Shown in pieces: positions 1 to 8,059 of a DNA stretch of 64,000 nt; within the stretch, counting starts at the first letter, position 1, and every line of letters begins with the position of its first letter. A model generated the notes under the pieces. The model saw only the letters and a program-made list of their open reading frames with translations, was not told where the DNA came from and did no database searches. The stretch is from Fibrobacter succinogenes. Lineage in GTDB: Bacteria; Fibrobacterota; Fibrobacteria; Fibrobacterales; Fibrobacteraceae. The stretch spans positions 18,350 to 82,349 of the forward strand of contig CADCBQ010000036.1 in the NCBI GenBank assembly GCA_902799745.1, read 5' to 3'. The position numbers and the translations under genes are program-made.

Positions 1-31
1 CCGCATTTTTGCATCATTTAGGCTAATTATC

Positions 32-62
32 TCTACAGACGTGTCTACAGACCTCTCTACAG
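32..62. repeat. TCTACAG tandem array, left edge
   Basis: Three copies of TCTACAG start at 32, 44 and 56, an exact 12-bp spacing. The same heptamer occurs twice beyond the right-hand integrase gene (19555 and 19577). Short direct repeats near element ends are typical arm-type binding sites of tyrosine recombinases. That role is inference; the repeats themselves are seen directly. Confidence 0.5.
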
Positions 63-149
63 CGAATGCGTGCTATTTCCATGCTCCTTCAAAGCTCGTT
101 AATCCTAGTGTTTTAGCGGATTCCTGCGACTTAAACGTGCTCATTGCAA

Positions 150-300
150 TACAAAGCCGCTCAATCCAACGACACGATAATAGCATGTTTTTTGAAAATT
201 GTCAAGCATGTTTTATAAGACATCAAATAGGCACAACACCACATCACCGCTAGCCTCACGCCAATTCGGCATGCTACAAATCATAGCATGCCAAAAGCAT
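150..300. other. Gene-free left flank with repeated AGCATG motifs and a hairpin
   Basis: No convincing gene is seen from 1 to 332. AGCATG recurs several times between about 180 and 300, twice as AGCATGTTTT. A perfect 8-bp inverted repeat (arms 268-275 and 285-292, GGCATGCT/AGCATGCC) lies here. There is no T-tract, so a terminator is unlikely. It may be part of an attachment or replication region continuing outside the window. Confidence 0.3.
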
Positions 301-332
301 GCGTAACGATTCAATTACAAATGTAGATCGAC

Positions 333-368
333 AAAAAAAAGGAACGACCGCTAATGAGCGATCGTTCC
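333..368 (-). terminator. Rho-independent terminator of tRNA-Arg
   Basis: On the minus strand an 11-bp stem with one mismatch (GGAACGATCGCT pairing with AGCGGTCGTTCC) is followed by a run of eight T. It starts 11 nt after the tRNA 3' end, so the tRNA is a single-gene transcription unit. Confidence 0.8.
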
Positions 369-378
369 AGTACTTACC

Positions 379-452
379 TACCGTCGGCGGGAGTCGAACC
401 CACGACCCATTGCTTAGAAGGCAATTGCTCTATCCAACTGAGCTACGACGGC
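379..452 (-). tRNA. tRNA-Arg (anticodon TCT)
   Basis: The reverse complement folds as a full cloverleaf: acceptor GCCGTCG pairing with CGACGGT (one G-U), D-arm with AGTTGGAT, anticodon loop CTTCTAA, and T-arm GGTTCGACTC. The anticodon TCT reads AGA. No CCA is encoded. It has its own promoter (476-504) and terminator (333-368). tRNA genes are frequent integration sites for elements like the one to the right, but I found no second copy of its 3' end near 19.5-19.8 kb, so its use as the attachment site is not shown. Confidence 0.95.
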
Positions 453-475
453 GAGACCTCGTTCAAGGTGGCACA

Positions 476-504
476 AATATAAACAAAAAAGCGGGGTACG
501 TCAA
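476..504 (-). promoter_or_regulatory. Sigma-70-like promoter of tRNA-Arg
   Basis: On the minus strand TTGACG (499-504) and TATATT (476-481) are separated by exactly 17 nt, and the -10 box is 23 nt before the mature tRNA 5' end. It is the clearest promoter in the window and gives the local -10 form, TATATT. Confidence 0.8.
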
Positions 505-796
505 TCACCCCACCCCAAAAATTTTGGCAAAACACATCATCGACCATCACACACTTTTGGGGTATACTACCAAAGGTGGTCGATATTTTTTTCGCTCAGT
601 TTCGGAGGCGCTTTCTTCATTATGGAGAATCCTTTTTAGAGAAAATACGGTACCCCTAAAAAGAATCCACTTTTTGCAAATTCATTCGGTCACTTGTACA
701 TTACGCCCATGCGTGAACGGCGGCAAAGTTGATACATCCAATACTCCCATACGGCGATTTTGACCCCATAACATCCGATCGACGGCGCACACGCTC
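505..796. other. Intergenic, no gene seen
   Basis: An open frame across 299-763 runs antisense through the tRNA and its signals and has no recognisable protein character, so it is not annotated. No further RNA gene or clear promoter is seen between the tRNA promoter and the repeat at 797. Confidence 0.5.
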
Positions 797-835
797 GGAC
801 TGGCACGACGTCGGCGGGACTGCCTTCACTCAGTA
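797..835 (+). repeat. Upstream element copy 1
   Basis: About 30 bp (GACTGGCA, a CG-rich core ending CGGCGGG, then CTGCC) lie just upstream of the gene at 866. They closely match a second copy at 1426-1464 upstream of the ArdC gene. Both contain an inverted GGCA(G)...(C)TGCC. A shared operator or promoter element for the two leading genes is inferred. Confidence 0.5.
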
Positions 836-865
836 TGACTTGACATGCAATCCAAGGACATAAAG

Positions 866-1270
866 ATGAGCAATCGTATCATATTCCAAGTCAAGCACAA
901 CGATGAGACTCTAGCATATTTGTATCAGAACTGGGGATGTGGCGACGGCGATGAACTTGCCCAGTATGTACATGATGCCGCCAACAAGTACAAGCTAGAC
1001 TTGACCGTAAGAGCCGACGCTATCAACGCTGTCCGTCTAGCTGGCGAACGTCTGTACGGTCATGCCAAATGGACCGCTAACGAAGAAGGGTGTGACGCCG
1101 AATGGAGAATAGCCACGGCAAAAGACCGAGCCTATCTCATGGCACACTGCAAGGACATCATAGCCGACAACCAAGATGCCGCTGGCATCGTCTTCTTCTA
1201 CGGCGCATTCGCAGACTATCCACGCTACATTGAGGGATGGGCTGAGGATGCCTACACAATGGTCGTATAA
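866..1270 (+). CDS. Hypothetical acidic protein (134 aa)
   Basis: I do not recognise this protein. The start is set at 866 (MSNRIIFQVK) because AAGGA lies 7 nt upstream; an in-frame ATG at 845 has no ribosome binding site. It is rich in Asp and Glu, has no signal peptide or membrane segment, and contains a compact mixed helix/strand sequence with several Tyr and Trp. It is the first gene of the element, followed 27 nt later by a 20-codon reading frame and then by the ArdC gene. Acidic small proteins beside ardC can be antirestriction DNA mimics, but nothing here shows that. Its repeat-containing upstream region is shared with the ArdC gene, so the two may be co-regulated. Confidence 0.6.
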   Translation: MSNRIIFQVKHNDETLAYLYQNWGCGDGDELAQYVHDAANKYKLDLTVRADAINAVRLAGERLYGHAKWTANEEGCDAEWRIATAKDRAYLMAHCKDIIADNQDAAGIVFFYGAFADYPRYIEGWAEDAYTMVV

Positions 1271-1297
1271 ATCCATATAACTAAAAGGAGATAACCA

Positions 1298-1360
1298 ATG
1301 GCTAAACCACCTCGACGCATTTATCGGCCAACAAAAAAGCGTGTCGCCGGATATGCATAA
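1298..1360 (+). CDS. Very small basic protein (20 aa)
   Basis: A 20-codon frame starting MAKPPRRIYRP is preceded by AAAAGGAGA at a good distance (about 7 nt) and followed 20 nt after its stop by a strong terminator. It contains seven Lys/Arg and no acidic residue. The strong ribosome binding site and terminator suggest that it is translated as the last gene of the unit begun at 866. Function is unknown; nucleic acid binding is a guess from charge alone. Confidence 0.45.
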   Translation: MAKPPRRIYRPTKKRVAGYA

Positions 1361-1380
1361 ATTCCTCACAACATCAACTA

Positions 1381-1409
1381 GACCCACGTAGGAGCGTGGG
1401 TCTTTTTTT
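1381..1409 (+). terminator. Rho-independent terminator
   Basis: A perfect 8-bp stem (GACCCACG/CGTGGGTC, loop TAGGAG) is followed by eight T. It ends the 866-1360 unit, so the ArdC gene needs its own promoter. Confidence 0.85.
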
Positions 1410-1425
1410 GTTTGTACGCCGTTCC

Positions 1426-1464
1426 AGACTGGCAGAGCGACGGCGGGTCTGCCCTCGACTACTA
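1426..1464 (+). repeat. Upstream element copy 2
   Basis: Second copy of the element at 797-835, with GACTGGCAG, CGACGGCGGG and CTGCC in the same order. GGCAG (1431-1435) and CTGCC form an inverted repeat. It lies 34 nt before the ArdC start, between the preceding terminator and the ribosome binding site, where a promoter or operator is expected. Confidence 0.5.
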
Positions 1465-1497
1465 TTAGGTCAATATCAATGAAACGGAGATTAAACA

Positions 1498-2358
1498 ATG
1501 AACCAAGCATACACCGAAATTCAGAATACGATTATTACGCTTTTGGAGCAAGGAACAATACCGTGGGAGCAACCGTGGTTTGGGTCTAAAGGTGCGATAA
1601 GTTTTAACACGGGTCGTCCATATAGCTGGTTAAACCAAATGCTTATACAAGAGTCTGGCGAGTTCTTAACATGGAACCAAATACAACTAAACGGCGGTCA
1701 TCTTCGCCGTGGCTCAAAAGGCAAACGTGTTTATTTCTACCGTACATTCGAAAAGCAAGAGCGCAACGACAAAGGCGAAATCATCATAAAGACCGTACCA
1801 TACTTGCGTTCATACACGGTTTTCAACGCGAATGACTGCGACGGCATCGTCAAGCGCTGGCACCACCAAAAACCAAATACGAATCTTACACCTATACAAC
1901 AAGTAGAAGATGCGGTCAACAAATATCTTATTCGAGAGCATATCGAACTTAGACATCGCAACGAATGCGAAGCCTATTACTCAAAGAAATACGATTACAT
2001 CAACATCCCGCCACTTGCCAATTTCAAACACTCCGCAGAAGATTATTACGCAACAATGCTTCACGAAGTCGTTCACAGCACATCCGCCGAAAAAAGATTG
2101 AATCGCGACACAAGCGGTTCCTTTGGTAGCGTTGCATATGCTCGCGAGGAACTGGTGGCTGAAATCGGAGCTGCATTCCTACTAAAAAAATTTAACATCG
2201 ACAGCAAGCGATCCATTGAACAGAGCGCCGCCTATATCAAATCTTGGATAACCTCGCTACGCAACGATTCGAAGTTGATACCCGTAGCGGCTGGCAAGTC
2301 TGAGCGAGCCGTACAGTTCATCTTAAGTGAGGACACCGCCAATACTACCGAGGAATAA
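1498..2358 (+). CDS. ardC: ArdC-like antirestriction protein with zincin domain
   Basis: The N-terminal half (about 1-125) matches the ssDNA-binding ArdC domain: IPWEQPW, FNTGRPYSWLNQ and GGHLRRGSKG, then VFNANDCDGI. The C-terminal half is a zincin metallopeptidase with HEVVH at 189-193 and a downstream Glu in the EELVAEIG segment (about 218-224) as likely third ligand. At 286 aa it has the usual ArdC length. ArdC proteins of plasmids and integrative elements protect incoming DNA from host restriction; the metallopeptidase fold is known, but its substrate is not settled. ACGGAGA precedes the start. The gene is single, bounded by terminators, and lies a few kb from a restriction-modification set in the same element. 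Confidence 0.85.
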   Translation: MNQAYTEIQNTIITLLEQGTIPWEQPWFGSKGAISFNTGRPYSWLNQMLIQESGEFLTWNQIQLNGGHLRRGSKGKRVYFYRTFEKQERNDKGEIIIKTVPYLRSYTVFNANDCDGIVKRWHHQKPNTNLTPIQQVEDAVNKYLIREHIELRHRNECEAYYSKKYDYINIPPLANFKHSAEDYYATMLHEVVHSTSAEKRLNRDTSGSFGSVAYAREELVAEIGAAFLLKKFNIDSKRSIEQSAAYIKSWITSLRNDSKLIPVAAGKSERAVQFILSEDTANTTEE

Positions 2359-2364
2359 TAAAAA

Positions 2365-2429
2365 CGTGCGGACGAATCCCAAGGAATTTTATGAATCAAC
2401 TGTTCAAAGGTTCGTCCACACGCTTTTTT
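2365..2429 (+). terminator. Terminator of the ArdC gene
   Basis: A 12-bp stem with one mismatch (arms 2365-2376 and 2411-2422) is followed by TTTTTTT. The loop is long at 34 nt, so efficiency is uncertain. Confidence 0.65.
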
Positions 2430-2838
2430 GTGAGTGCATATTAGCTAACCAAGACGACTACGACATTATCTTAGCGAGCTACCCATAGTTTATACGCCCA
2501 CAAAAAATTTATTCCGACGACGCTACCCCATCGCGACGTCGTAAGCACACTAAGGATGATTGCCCACTTAACTATCGTATGCGAACCTCCGCCGCCTATA
2601 TATAGATATATGCCACTGTATCATTACAATTTTCACCTACTCGTTCTCACATATATACAAACCCCATACAAACTAGACCCCTATTCAGCACCCTTATTAC
2701 ACTCTACAAAAGCGTACTTTTATAGAATTATTTTATGAACCTTTTTTGCCCGAAACAAGCCTCTAAAAAAGTCCATTTCGGGTACAGACATATCTAACAA
2801 TCAACCACCACATTTTCAGAGTAAAACGAGGTAAAATA
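2430..2838. other. AT-rich intergenic region, no gene seen
   Basis: About 400 bp of low GC with the string TATATATAGATATATG near 2597. A 7-bp inverted repeat CCCGAAA/TTTCGGG (2749-2755 and 2776-2782) lies upstream of the serine recombinase and could be part of its crossover or operator region, as resolvase sites often lie next to the gene. A 60-codon frame at 2556 has no ribosome binding site or family resemblance and is left out. Confidence 0.4.
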
Positions 2839-3447
2839 ATGAGTGAAACGTATGCGTATGCCCGTGTGTCTGCCCATGACCAAAATCTCAGTCGCCAAAT
2901 TGACCAACTTCGTCAATATGTAAAAGACGACCGACATATTTTTTGTGACAAGGCTAGTGGCAAGGACTTTAACCGCAAAGCCTACCTTAGCCTTGTCGGA
3001 ACTGAAACCACAGCACCAATTCTCAGAGAACGGGATTGCGTTGTGTTTTGTAGCTTAGATCGCTTGGGACGCTCATTCGATGAAATTCTCACCCAGTGGA
3101 AGTATTTGACCGAAACACTCAAAGTAGATATCCAAATTTTGGACATGCCTCTATTATGTACTAAAAACACAACAAACAATCTTGATGGCAAATTCATAAG
3201 TTCCTTGTGCCTACAGATTTTAAGCTATGTAGCCCAGCGTGAGCGAGAGAACATTCTAGCTAGACAGAAATCTGGAATTGCAAGCGCTCATGCTCGCGGA
3301 GTCAAATTCGGAAGACCAGTAGTACAGCGACCTGATAACTGGAAGGAAGTCTATTCTGATTGGAAAGCCGGAAACATTACTGCGGTTGAGGCCATGAAAC
3401 GCACCAATCTAACAAGATGTACTTTCTACAAGATGGCAAAACAATAA
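2839..3447 (+). CDS. Serine site-specific recombinase (resolvase/invertase)
   Basis: Resolvase/invertase N-terminal catalytic domain: YARVSAHDQN with nucleophile Ser11, the FCDKASGKDFNR segment, then SLDRLGRSFDEI and the conserved ERENILARQKSG helix, leading to a short C-terminal helix-turn-helix (about 160-202, FGRP followed by a TAVEAMKRTNLTRCTFYK-like HTH). At 202 aa it is a small serine recombinase that cuts and rejoins DNA through a covalent phosphoserine. On elements, such enzymes resolve multimers or invert segments. Start chosen at 2839 with GAGGT 8 nt upstream. It is convergent with the leftward defence block; only 5 bp separate it from the next gene. Confidence 0.9.
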   Translation: MSETYAYARVSAHDQNLSRQIDQLRQYVKDDRHIFCDKASGKDFNRKAYLSLVGTETTAPILRERDCVVFCSLDRLGRSFDEILTQWKYLTETLKVDIQILDMPLLCTKNTTNNLDGKFISSLCLQILSYVAQRERENILARQKSGIASAHARGVKFGRPVVQRPDNWKEVYSDWKAGNITAVEAMKRTNLTRCTFYKMAKQ

Positions 3448-3452
3448 ATTTA

Positions 3453-3713
3453 TTAGTCTACTGCGGATTTCAACCTTCTAATGAATTCCGTCGTAGACTT
3501 CAGTGATTCTATCAAAGTTTGCAATTCCTCCACCGACATCTTATTGATGACGGCGTCACGCACCGAAGTCGTGTAGAACTCATCTAATTCGTTTTCGAGG
3601 TCTGCACACGCTTCGGTCAATGGTTTCATCAGGCGCGCATGCTCGATGTCGACAATGCGACCAGCGGCAACGTCCTCGACATCTGCTAAATCATCATGTT
3701 CTACACTTTCCAT
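3453..3713 (-). CDS. Small acidic hypothetical protein (86 aa)
   Basis: Not recognised. It is an acidic, Leu-rich, probably all-helical protein with heptad-like spacing from about residue 55 (VEELQTLIESLKSTTEFIRR). It has no membrane segment. The start is 2 nt after the stop of the membrane-protein gene at 3716, so the two are surely co-transcribed and may be translationally coupled. It is the last gene of the leftward defence block. A partner or regulator of the membrane protein is a reasonable guess. Confidence 0.6.
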   Translation of the reverse strand: MESVEHDDLADVEDVAAGRIVDIEHARLMKPLTEACADLENELDEFYTTSVRDAVINKMSVEELQTLIESLKSTTEFIRRLKSAVD

Positions 3714-3715
3714 AA

Positions 3716-5296
3716 CTAGCCTAACAAATCGAGTACATACTCATGGGTCTTGCCATAGGCATCTTCAACGGACACTTTTCTTATTTGTTTCCGTTCTTCA
3801 TCAATAGTAATACCATCTGGTAATTTTAACGCTTTTAGCTTTTTAGCCTCACCATACATTTCAAGCAAGTGATGACGTGCATAGAAGATGACAAACCGAT
3901 TAATCAATCGAATATACTTTGACGAATAATCAACGCGTACAAGTCCATAGCTATCAAGGCAGAATACCAGTACGTTTACACCCTTTATGCCGCCATTATC
4001 ACTAAATGTTTTATACAGTGACCGGCACACCTTCTTAATCAACAGTTCATAATTCGCCGATTCCGTTTTACTTTCTAATACTTGTAGGCAGAATCCAATT
4101 TCACGAACCGAACGACTTGTTTCTTGTGGGGTTTTCAACGACGATGTCGCGTACATTAATTCCACTATGGAATCAGCAACAACATCTATAATATCCTTGG
4201 CCGAAATTTTGGTTTCATACCGAGGATGAATATCAACAATCTTATCCGTCACGGCAATAGTCTGAACCAACTGTTCATAGAACCGAACAACAGATTCATA
4301 GACCAGGTGATTTTCGTCATAATAATATTCATCACCCATACCATTCACACGATAAATACGCCTAGCAGACCACTGGAGAATTTCAAAATACCGTTGGAAT
4401 TGGAATGGATTAGGACAACCTTCCTTCAATACAGCACCTAAAGTAACCAGTAAGACCTCAGAATAAGCATGAACTTGCTTATGGTTCCAAGAATTCGTCA
4501 ACTCATAATGGGGTTCCAATAAATCTGGGATGTCGTAAATCAATCCGACATTAGAATATATGTTCGACAAGTACGGTTTGTCCCAGCTTAGCGCTCCATT
4601 CAGCATCTTCGTTTCACGATAGATGAAGGAATTTTCTTCTTGCAATGCTTGAGTTATGAAGTTCCCAGCAAACGTGTTTAGTCCAAGATGATGCTTCCGT
4701 TGTCGAATAATCTCACGGAACAATTCAACCACAACACCGGGATGATACTTGACGACCACCTTACAGAAATAATCATTATCCATTAGATGAAGCACATTCA
4801 GCGCACTTTCTTGAATGTCTGATAATTTCTGCCCCTTGTCTATAGTAACCGGAGCATTTTCAACGATATCCTTTATGGATCGAGCCAAGAAATCAATTAC
4901 ACCTTCTATAACGTCATCACGTCCATATTCCAACGCTATTACTAACTCATTTTCAAATTTACGACAGTTGCGACGATTAAATCGCGGCGGAAAGATAAAG
5001 CTAGAGCAAAGCCACCACAGCATAATAATCAAGAAACCGCTAGCAAGCATCAGCTGCCAGAAATGCTGAACACATGGTGTACACGGAATCGGATAATTCT
5101 GCGCGATAACAAAGTCACTTATCAAGACAAGAACACCCAGCACGGCAACGGCAACAAACAGCTTTGTTCTGGACAACCATGACAGATACAGTCGAAGACG
5201 GTATTTATAGTCAACATTAACCCAAGCCATTATCAAGAATGCTAGGCCAGTAAGATAGGACGTAAAACTAAAGAAATTTGACACCTCTGCACCCAT
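3716..5296 (-). CDS. Membrane-anchored hypothetical protein (526 aa)
   Basis: Not recognised. Three hydrophobic segments are seen near the N-terminus (about 8-26, 46-66 and 83-106), the last two separated by a short Cys-containing loop (PIPCTPCVQH). About 420 mostly helical hydrophilic residues follow, without a visible enzymatic motif. This layout suggests an inner-membrane anchor with a large cytoplasmic helical domain. It lies 24 bp downstream of the restriction helicase-nuclease gene and directly before the 86-aa gene, so it is probably part of the same operon. Membrane proteins in defence operons are often effectors that damage the envelope, but here that is only inferred from position. 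Confidence 0.7.
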   Translation of the reverse strand: MGAEVSNFFSFTSYLTGLAFLIMAWVNVDYKYRLRLYLSWLSRTKLFVAVAVLGVLVLISDFVIAQNYPIPCTPCVQHFWQLMLASGFLIIMLWWLCSSFIFPPRFNRRNCRKFENELVIALEYGRDDVIEGVIDFLARSIKDIVENAPVTIDKGQKLSDIQESALNVLHLMDNDYFCKVVVKYHPGVVVELFREIIRQRKHHLGLNTFAGNFITQALQEENSFIYRETKMLNGALSWDKPYLSNIYSNVGLIYDIPDLLEPHYELTNSWNHKQVHAYSEVLLVTLGAVLKEGCPNPFQFQRYFEILQWSARRIYRVNGMGDEYYYDENHLVYESVVRFYEQLVQTIAVTDKIVDIHPRYETKISAKDIIDVVADSIVELMYATSSLKTPQETSRSVREIGFCLQVLESKTESANYELLIKKVCRSLYKTFSDNGGIKGVNVLVFCLDSYGLVRVDYSSKYIRLINRFVIFYARHHLLEMYGEAKKLKALKLPDGITIDEERKQIRKVSVEDAYGKTHEYVLDLLG

Positions 5297-5320
5297 CGTA
5301 TTTTACCCCACAGAGTACAA

Positions 5321-8059
5321 TTATTTCGAATGCTTATCCAGTATTGCGGCTAAATCACCGACGTCGAACGACACATCACGGCACCAAGTACCAAACTCAT
5401 TCTCAGCATTGACGGCTTCAATCCAGTCATCCATAGCTTGCCATTTGGCCTTGTCCTTTTCGCGTTCTTGACCCTTAACTTCAAGTACAAGCGTCTTGCC
5501 GTTATCCAGTTTAATCAAGAAATCGGGTCGATACTGGTGGAATGTACCCTCGAACGAATACGACACCTCGAAACCGATATGGTCATTTTTCACCCACGCG
5601 ATGACATGCGGATGATGTTCAATCTGGTATTCTTCTGACGCTTCCCATGCCGAATCACATACACAGTGGCTAATGTGGCATTTCTTAGTGATGAAGCACG
5701 GCTTCGTGGTGTACCATGTAGCCATATCTCCAGTAGACAGAACTCTACGGTTCACGTCATAGATAGGAACCAGCGATTCGGTCTCTTGACGTTTAATATA
5801 CGACCAGAGGTGATTCACAATCTTTGACATGGACAGCATGAAAAGAATACGCTTACGCATCGGGTCGTCGATATACGACGGCGGATTCGATTTGATTCGG
5901 CCACGTTCTATGTAATCAGTAACGATTCCGAACACTTGACCGAGCACGGCAAATTTCGTTGTCTGTTGTTGCCATTCAGTGCTCTGCACCATTTGGTCAT
6001 ACACCTCAGCAGAAGCCTTGAAGACAATCGTCTGCATTCGCAGCGTCTGGTCAAGGTTGCGTAGGTTAATTTCAGATACCTTGCTAAGGTCTGTTTCACC
6101 ATCAAGAATCGGAGCCAACTCTGCACTCAGCGTGATATTCTTCGTGTCCAGAACCAGCTCTGGGATTTCATCCACATTGATAGACAATTTCTGTTTATAG
6201 ACCGTATCCAAGCGGACGATATTGGGCCACGACAGTTCATACTCACATTTTTCCGATACGACTTCGACTTGCGTCTTGGGCTTAACCTTTGGAGCACACC
6301 CTTGCTCATCGGATTCGTGCGGCAAGAACGTAAACGGAATACCAAAGATATTGACGTATTCCGGCGTGAACATGTCAGAACCTTCTTCCAAGTCGTAGCT
6401 GGTACGTCTCAGTCCACGTCCAACCACCTGTTCGCACAACAACTGCGAAGAGAACGCTCGAAGGCCCATAATATGCGTTACGGTCTTAGCGTCCCAACCT
6501 TCGGACAACATACCTACAGAAATCACATTACGAATCTGTTCACCCGGCTTACCTTTTTGGCCAACGGTATCTACGATTTCGCGAATGCCTTGGGCTGCAT
6601 CTTTCTTAGATTTCCAATCGCCTTCAAGGTCAGCCAACACCTTGCTATCAATTTGAAGCGTCTTATCGGGATCGCAGAGTTCATCAATACCAACACGGCC
6701 TTTATCGAACGCATACTTGATTCTAGCGGCTGTTTCGGTACGATTAGCAACAGTAATCATCACTGGCGGCACAACAACGCCTTGATCCTTCCAGCTCTTA
6801 TACAGTTCCAGCCAGTCCTTACCAAGCAGATAGTAAGCCATATTGACCAAATCCGGCAACGGTTCCTCTGGCTTGGCAGCACGAACGATATCGTTCCTGA
6901 CTTCGGAATCCGCGTAGATGTGATACAACCTTGACTTATACGTGTCGATATTAGGGACACCTTCATCACGCACGACTACGCGAGGCGTCTTCACAAGACC
7001 AGATTCTATGCCGTCATTGAGTCCGAAATCAGACACAATCCAACCAAAGAGTGCTTCTTCGTCATTTTTCTTGCCAGACGGAGCAAACGGAGTCGCCGAA
7101 AAGTCATAGACGGTCAAGATTTGCCGAACCCTATTTATTCGGTCCAGTCCACCAATCCATACGGTCGCCTCTTGTTCAGCTTCCTTTTCTTCCTTGCTCA
7201 GCCTAGTCACTGCATCAGGGTTCTTGCGCCACGCATGATGAGCTTCATCATTGATAACAAGGATGTTGTGGACTTGTTTCAGTCGACCAAGAACTTCCCT
7301 AGCATAAGCCTCGTCACTCTTCGCGCCTCGCTTGTCGACAGACTTACGCTTCTTAATCTCTTCTTCGGTTTCCCAAGCCAGTGTCTGCCAGTTGGTAATC
7401 TCAACCACGCCTTGATGCAACTTATCCATCAAAGTGACTGGCACGATGTTGAATTGGTTATAATAATTATCCGTTCCTCCAGTCTGCAAGACCTGTAGTC
7501 TCGAACGAACTGTAAGGCCAGGGGCAACCACGAAGACATACTTGGTAAAACGCTTATCCGTCGGATACGTAACCTTGTTACAGACCATCCAAGCAATAAG
7601 CATGGCCATCACCGTAGTCTTGCCGCCACCAGTACACAGTTTGGTACAGATTCGCTTAAAGGCTCCCCCATCAGAAGGGATGTCTATACCGACCTTGTCA
7701 TTTGCCGGAGCCTCGACGAGCCAGATAAGTGTTTCAATGGCGTCCAGTTGGCACCAGAAAAAGGGATACTGACGCACACTGTTGTTATTCCAGTGCGATA
7801 GCAACTTCTTGGTAATTCCAGTTACACCCGGATAGCCGTGCTCGCGCCAAGCCTTGACTCTGGGGCGAATTCGGTTTACAAGAGGCAACTCGACAAATTC
7901 TCCGATGTCGTTATACTGGTTGCTTCCTTGACCAGCGATAAAGTACCCAGCGGGTCGACGGCCCGGTTCCTTCACGAACGACTGCGAATTGCGGTCATTC
8001 TTCCAGTGATATTCTGGTTCACGGAACGCTGAGTTGATGATGAGCTTATCTATAGCCAT
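5321..8059 (-). CDS. Type III-like restriction endonuclease subunit (helicase-nuclease)
   Basis: A superfamily 2 helicase with a C-terminal nuclease. Visible motifs: Walker A GGGKTT (about 144-149), DEAH box INDEAHHAW (271-274), SAT (321-323), GWDAKTVTHI and the arginine-finger motif VVGRGLRR (about 545-552). Near the C-terminus a PD-(D/E)XK nuclease signature appears: YRPDFLIK, then LVLEVKG (about 855-880). At 912 aa this is the usual size for Res subunits of type III systems and relatives. It would translocate on DNA and cleave unmodified DNA together with the methyltransferase. The start ATG overlaps the methyltransferase stop by one base (TAATG), so the two genes are translationally coupled. 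Confidence 0.9.
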   Translation of the reverse strand: MAIDKLIINSAFREPEYHWKNDRNSQSFVKEPGRRPAGYFIAGQGSNQYNDIGEFVELPLVNRIRPRVKAWREHGYPGVTGITKKLLSHWNNNSVRQYPFFWCQLDAIETLIWLVEAPANDKVGIDIPSDGGAFKRICTKLCTGGGKTTVMAMLIAWMVCNKVTYPTDKRFTKYVFVVAPGLTVRSRLQVLQTGGTDNYYNQFNIVPVTLMDKLHQGVVEITNWQTLAWETEEEIKKRKSVDKRGAKSDEAYAREVLGRLKQVHNILVINDEAHHAWRKNPDAVTRLSKEEKEAEQEATVWIGGLDRINRVRQILTVYDFSATPFAPSGKKNDEEALFGWIVSDFGLNDGIESGLVKTPRVVVRDEGVPNIDTYKSRLYHIYADSEVRNDIVRAAKPEEPLPDLVNMAYYLLGKDWLELYKSWKDQGVVVPPVMITVANRTETAARIKYAFDKGRVGIDELCDPDKTLQIDSKVLADLEGDWKSKKDAAQGIREIVDTVGQKGKPGEQIRNVISVGMLSEGWDAKTVTHIMGLRAFSSQLLCEQVVGRGLRRTSYDLEEGSDMFTPEYVNIFGIPFTFLPHESDEQGCAPKVKPKTQVEVVSEKCEYELSWPNIVRLDTVYKQKLSINVDEIPELVLDTKNITLSAELAPILDGETDLSKVSEINLRNLDQTLRMQTIVFKASAEVYDQMVQSTEWQQQTTKFAVLGQVFGIVTDYIERGRIKSNPPSYIDDPMRKRILFMLSMSKIVNHLWSYIKRQETESLVPIYDVNRRVLSTGDMATWYTTKPCFITKKCHISHCVCDSAWEASEEYQIEHHPHVIAWVKNDHIGFEVSYSFEGTFHQYRPDFLIKLDNGKTLVLEVKGQEREKDKAKWQAMDDWIEAVNAENEFGTWCRDVSFDVGDLAAILDKHSK

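Noticed and set aside
379..452. tRNA-Arg as proven attachment site of the element
   Set aside because: No repeat of the tRNA 3' end was found near 19.5-19.8 kb, and the tRNA keeps its own terminator; integration there would be on the other side.
299..763. 154-codon open frame over the tRNA region
   Set aside because: It runs antisense through the tRNA-Arg and over its promoter and terminator, and has no ribosome binding site.
2556..2738. 60-codon gene before the serine recombinase
   Set aside because: No ribosome binding site, low-complexity AT-rich sequence and no recognisable protein features.
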